A DNA stretch of 64,000 nt, taken from positions 124,001 to 188,000 of the forward strand of contig OZ244046.1 in assembly GCA_965215055.1 (NCBI GenBank), given 5' to 3'. The translations under genes were made by a program, and so were the position numbers. The notes below the pieces were generated by a model. It searched no databases. It had not been told where the DNA came from and worked only from the letters and a program-made list of their open reading frames with translations. This stretch comes from G965215055 sp965215055 (GTDB lineage: Bacteria; Pseudomonadota; Gammaproteobacteria; UBA4575). Shown one piece after another: positions 63,008-64,000 of the stretch; the stretch's first letter is position 1; every line of letters begins with the position of its first letter.

Positions 63008-63490
63008 TTATACCAATAGGTCTTTTGAGCTTACGATGATTCCATCTTTATCAGCATATAAAAATTGATCGGGAATAAATTCTATATCTGCAAAATATAC
63101 CGGAATGTCTTTTTCACCCATCCCTTTTTTCTCAGTTCTAAGTGGAATGGTTGCAAGGGCTTTGCAGCCGATTTTGATTGTTGCAATAGCTTCGGCATCG
63201 CGAATGCACCCATATACGATGATACCTGCCCACTTATTATCGGCCCCCGCTTGTGCTAACAGGTCTCCAACTAATGCCCTGCGAGTTGAACCACCTCCGT
63301 CTATCACTAGTACTCGCCCTGTACCAGGGCTTTTAAGTATTTCTCGAACAAGAGAGTTATCCTCAAAACACTTGATAGTGTTAATTTTCCCACAAAAGGA
63401 TGTATTGCCACCGTAGTTACGAAATAATGGTTGAGCTACTGAAATTATATCTTCGTGAGTATCGCAAAGGTCGGCTGTTTTAAACCGCAT
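63008..63490 (-). CDS. rraA: RraA family protein, ribonuclease E activity regulator
   Basis: A 160-residue protein. ATG 63490 (MRFKTADLCDTHEDIISVAQ) is chosen over the earlier in-frame ATG at 63529 because it begins at the family consensus. RVLVIDGGGSTRRALVGD and WAGIIVYGCIRD are conserved. In E. coli RraA forms a ring that binds RNase E and inhibits it. Some relatives are aldolases, but those are longer. It diverges from aceA. Confidence 0.93.
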   Translation of the reverse strand: MRFKTADLCDTHEDIISVAQPLFRNYGGNTSFCGKINTIKCFEDNSLVREILKSPGTGRVLVIDGGGSTRRALVGDLLAQAGADNKWAGIIVYGCIRDAEAIATIKIGCKALATIPLRTEKKGMGEKDIPVYFADIEFIPDQFLYADKDGIIVSSKDLLV

Positions 63491-63677
63491 GATAGTTCCG
63501 TTATTAAATGAAATAATTCTAGATTCCAAGCTTTTGTTTGTGTAGCCAGTCTCTCAATTTTTATGGTCATTATAAATTAGTATCTGTTAATATGCCCTAC
63601 CACTGTGGCTTGGGCAAAATTACAGGATTAAAGCCAAGCTATTATATATTCCGGGGTGTTTTTTTAAGGAGAAGGTT

Positions 63678-64000
63678 GTGAGTGAGAGCAGAGTTGAACA
63701 GGTAAAGGAACTTGAGAAGGAGTGGGCAAGTAGTCCTCGTTGGAAAAATGTTCGGCGTGATTATACAGCTGAAGATGTTGTACGTCTCCGTGGTTCATTG
63801 CAGGTAGAGCATACACTTGCGAGGCGAGGTGCGGAAAGGCTTTGGCAATTAGTAAATGAAGAAGATTATATCAATTGTTTGGGCACACTCACCGGAGGTC
63901 AAGCCGTTCAACAGGTAAAGGCTGGAGTCAAGGCCATATACTTATCGGGTTGGCAAGTTGCAGCAGATGCCAATACTAGTGAAACCATGTATCCTGATCA
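63678..64000 (+). CDS. aceA: Isocitrate lyase, 5' part (gene continues beyond the window)
   Basis: Splits isocitrate to glyoxylate and succinate in the glyoxylate shunt. GTG 63678 is preceded by an AAGGAGAAGG site. The first 107 residues include EWASSPRWKNVRRDYT, VEHTLARRGAERLW and the family stretch GGQAVQQVKAGVKAIYLSGW, then QVAADAN. The right edge cuts the frame. Its presence implies growth on acetate or fatty acids, in keeping with the acyl-CoA synthetase operon nearby. Confidence 0.96.
   Translation, partial: MSESRVEQVKELEKEWASSPRWKNVRRDYTAEDVVRLRGSLQVEHTLARRGAERLWQLVNEEDYINCLGTLTGGQAVQQVKAGVKAIYLSGWQVAADANTSETMYPD

Overview
The window reads as the chromosome of a gammaproteobacterium; I cannot name the genus. 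The reason is gene order. tpiA-secG-tRNA-Leu(GAG), nuoA-N, initiator tRNA-Met, rimP-nusA-infB-rbfA-truB-rpsO-pnp and guaB-guaA-tadA are classic gammaproteobacterial neighbours, with separate nuoC and nuoD genes. An RraA homologue and a DksA-type zinc protein fit the same group. A glyoxylate-shunt gene (isocitrate lyase, cut by the right edge), a complete 14-subunit complex I and a truncated haemoglobin suggest a respiring, at least facultatively aerobic cell that can grow on C2 or fatty-acid carbon.

Layout. 1-1578: end of tpiA, secG, a tiny antisense membrane-peptide ORF, and tRNA-Leu. 1579-about 10000: defence island 1, with VapBC, a nuclease-fused DNA methylase, a DUF4145 protein, a frameshifted specificity subunit and a 1037-residue AlbA_2/helical-repeat protein. 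10134-24606: nuoABCDEFGHIJKLMN, intact. 24699-24775: initiator tRNA. 24887-33724: defence island 2, with an ImmA-like peptidase plus a DUF4411 PIN-like protein, HsdR-HsdM-HsdS and an OLD-family ATPase/TOPRIM nuclease. 33888-34250: truncated haemoglobin with its own promoter. 34493-42771: the rimP-to-pnp translation and RNA-decay operon. 42820-45795: msrB, a small ferredoxin, a GST-like protein, a ferredoxin-fused flavin reductase and a small membrane protein. 45923-48384 (minus strand): a DksA-type protein with about 25 basic hexapeptide repeats, then xseA. 48445-51501: guaB and guaA. 51487-55254: defence island 3, McrB-McrC, bracketed by a duplicated guaA 3' end. 55301-55753: tadA. 56325-62014: acyl-CoA synthetase plus a LivGHMF-type ABC transporter with no binding protein. 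62037-63490 (minus strand): metallo-beta-lactamase-fold protein and rraA. 63678-end: aceA.

The main theme is that three defence modules sit exactly at three junctions of otherwise conserved gene order: behind tRNA-Leu, behind tRNA-fMet and behind guaA. Islands 1 and 2 share one plan: tRNA, then a pair ending in a PIN-type protein, then a type I-like restriction set, then a large accessory protein, then a core operon. Island 3 keeps what look like its attachment sites. An 11-bp exact repeat of the guaA 3' end lies on both sides, and the distal copy still reads as a guaA-like C-terminus followed by a stop. No integrase or transposase is visible in the window, so the islands look like settled remnants or cargo moved in trans. 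The best candidate for an under-described system is the 2334-9696 operon of island 1.
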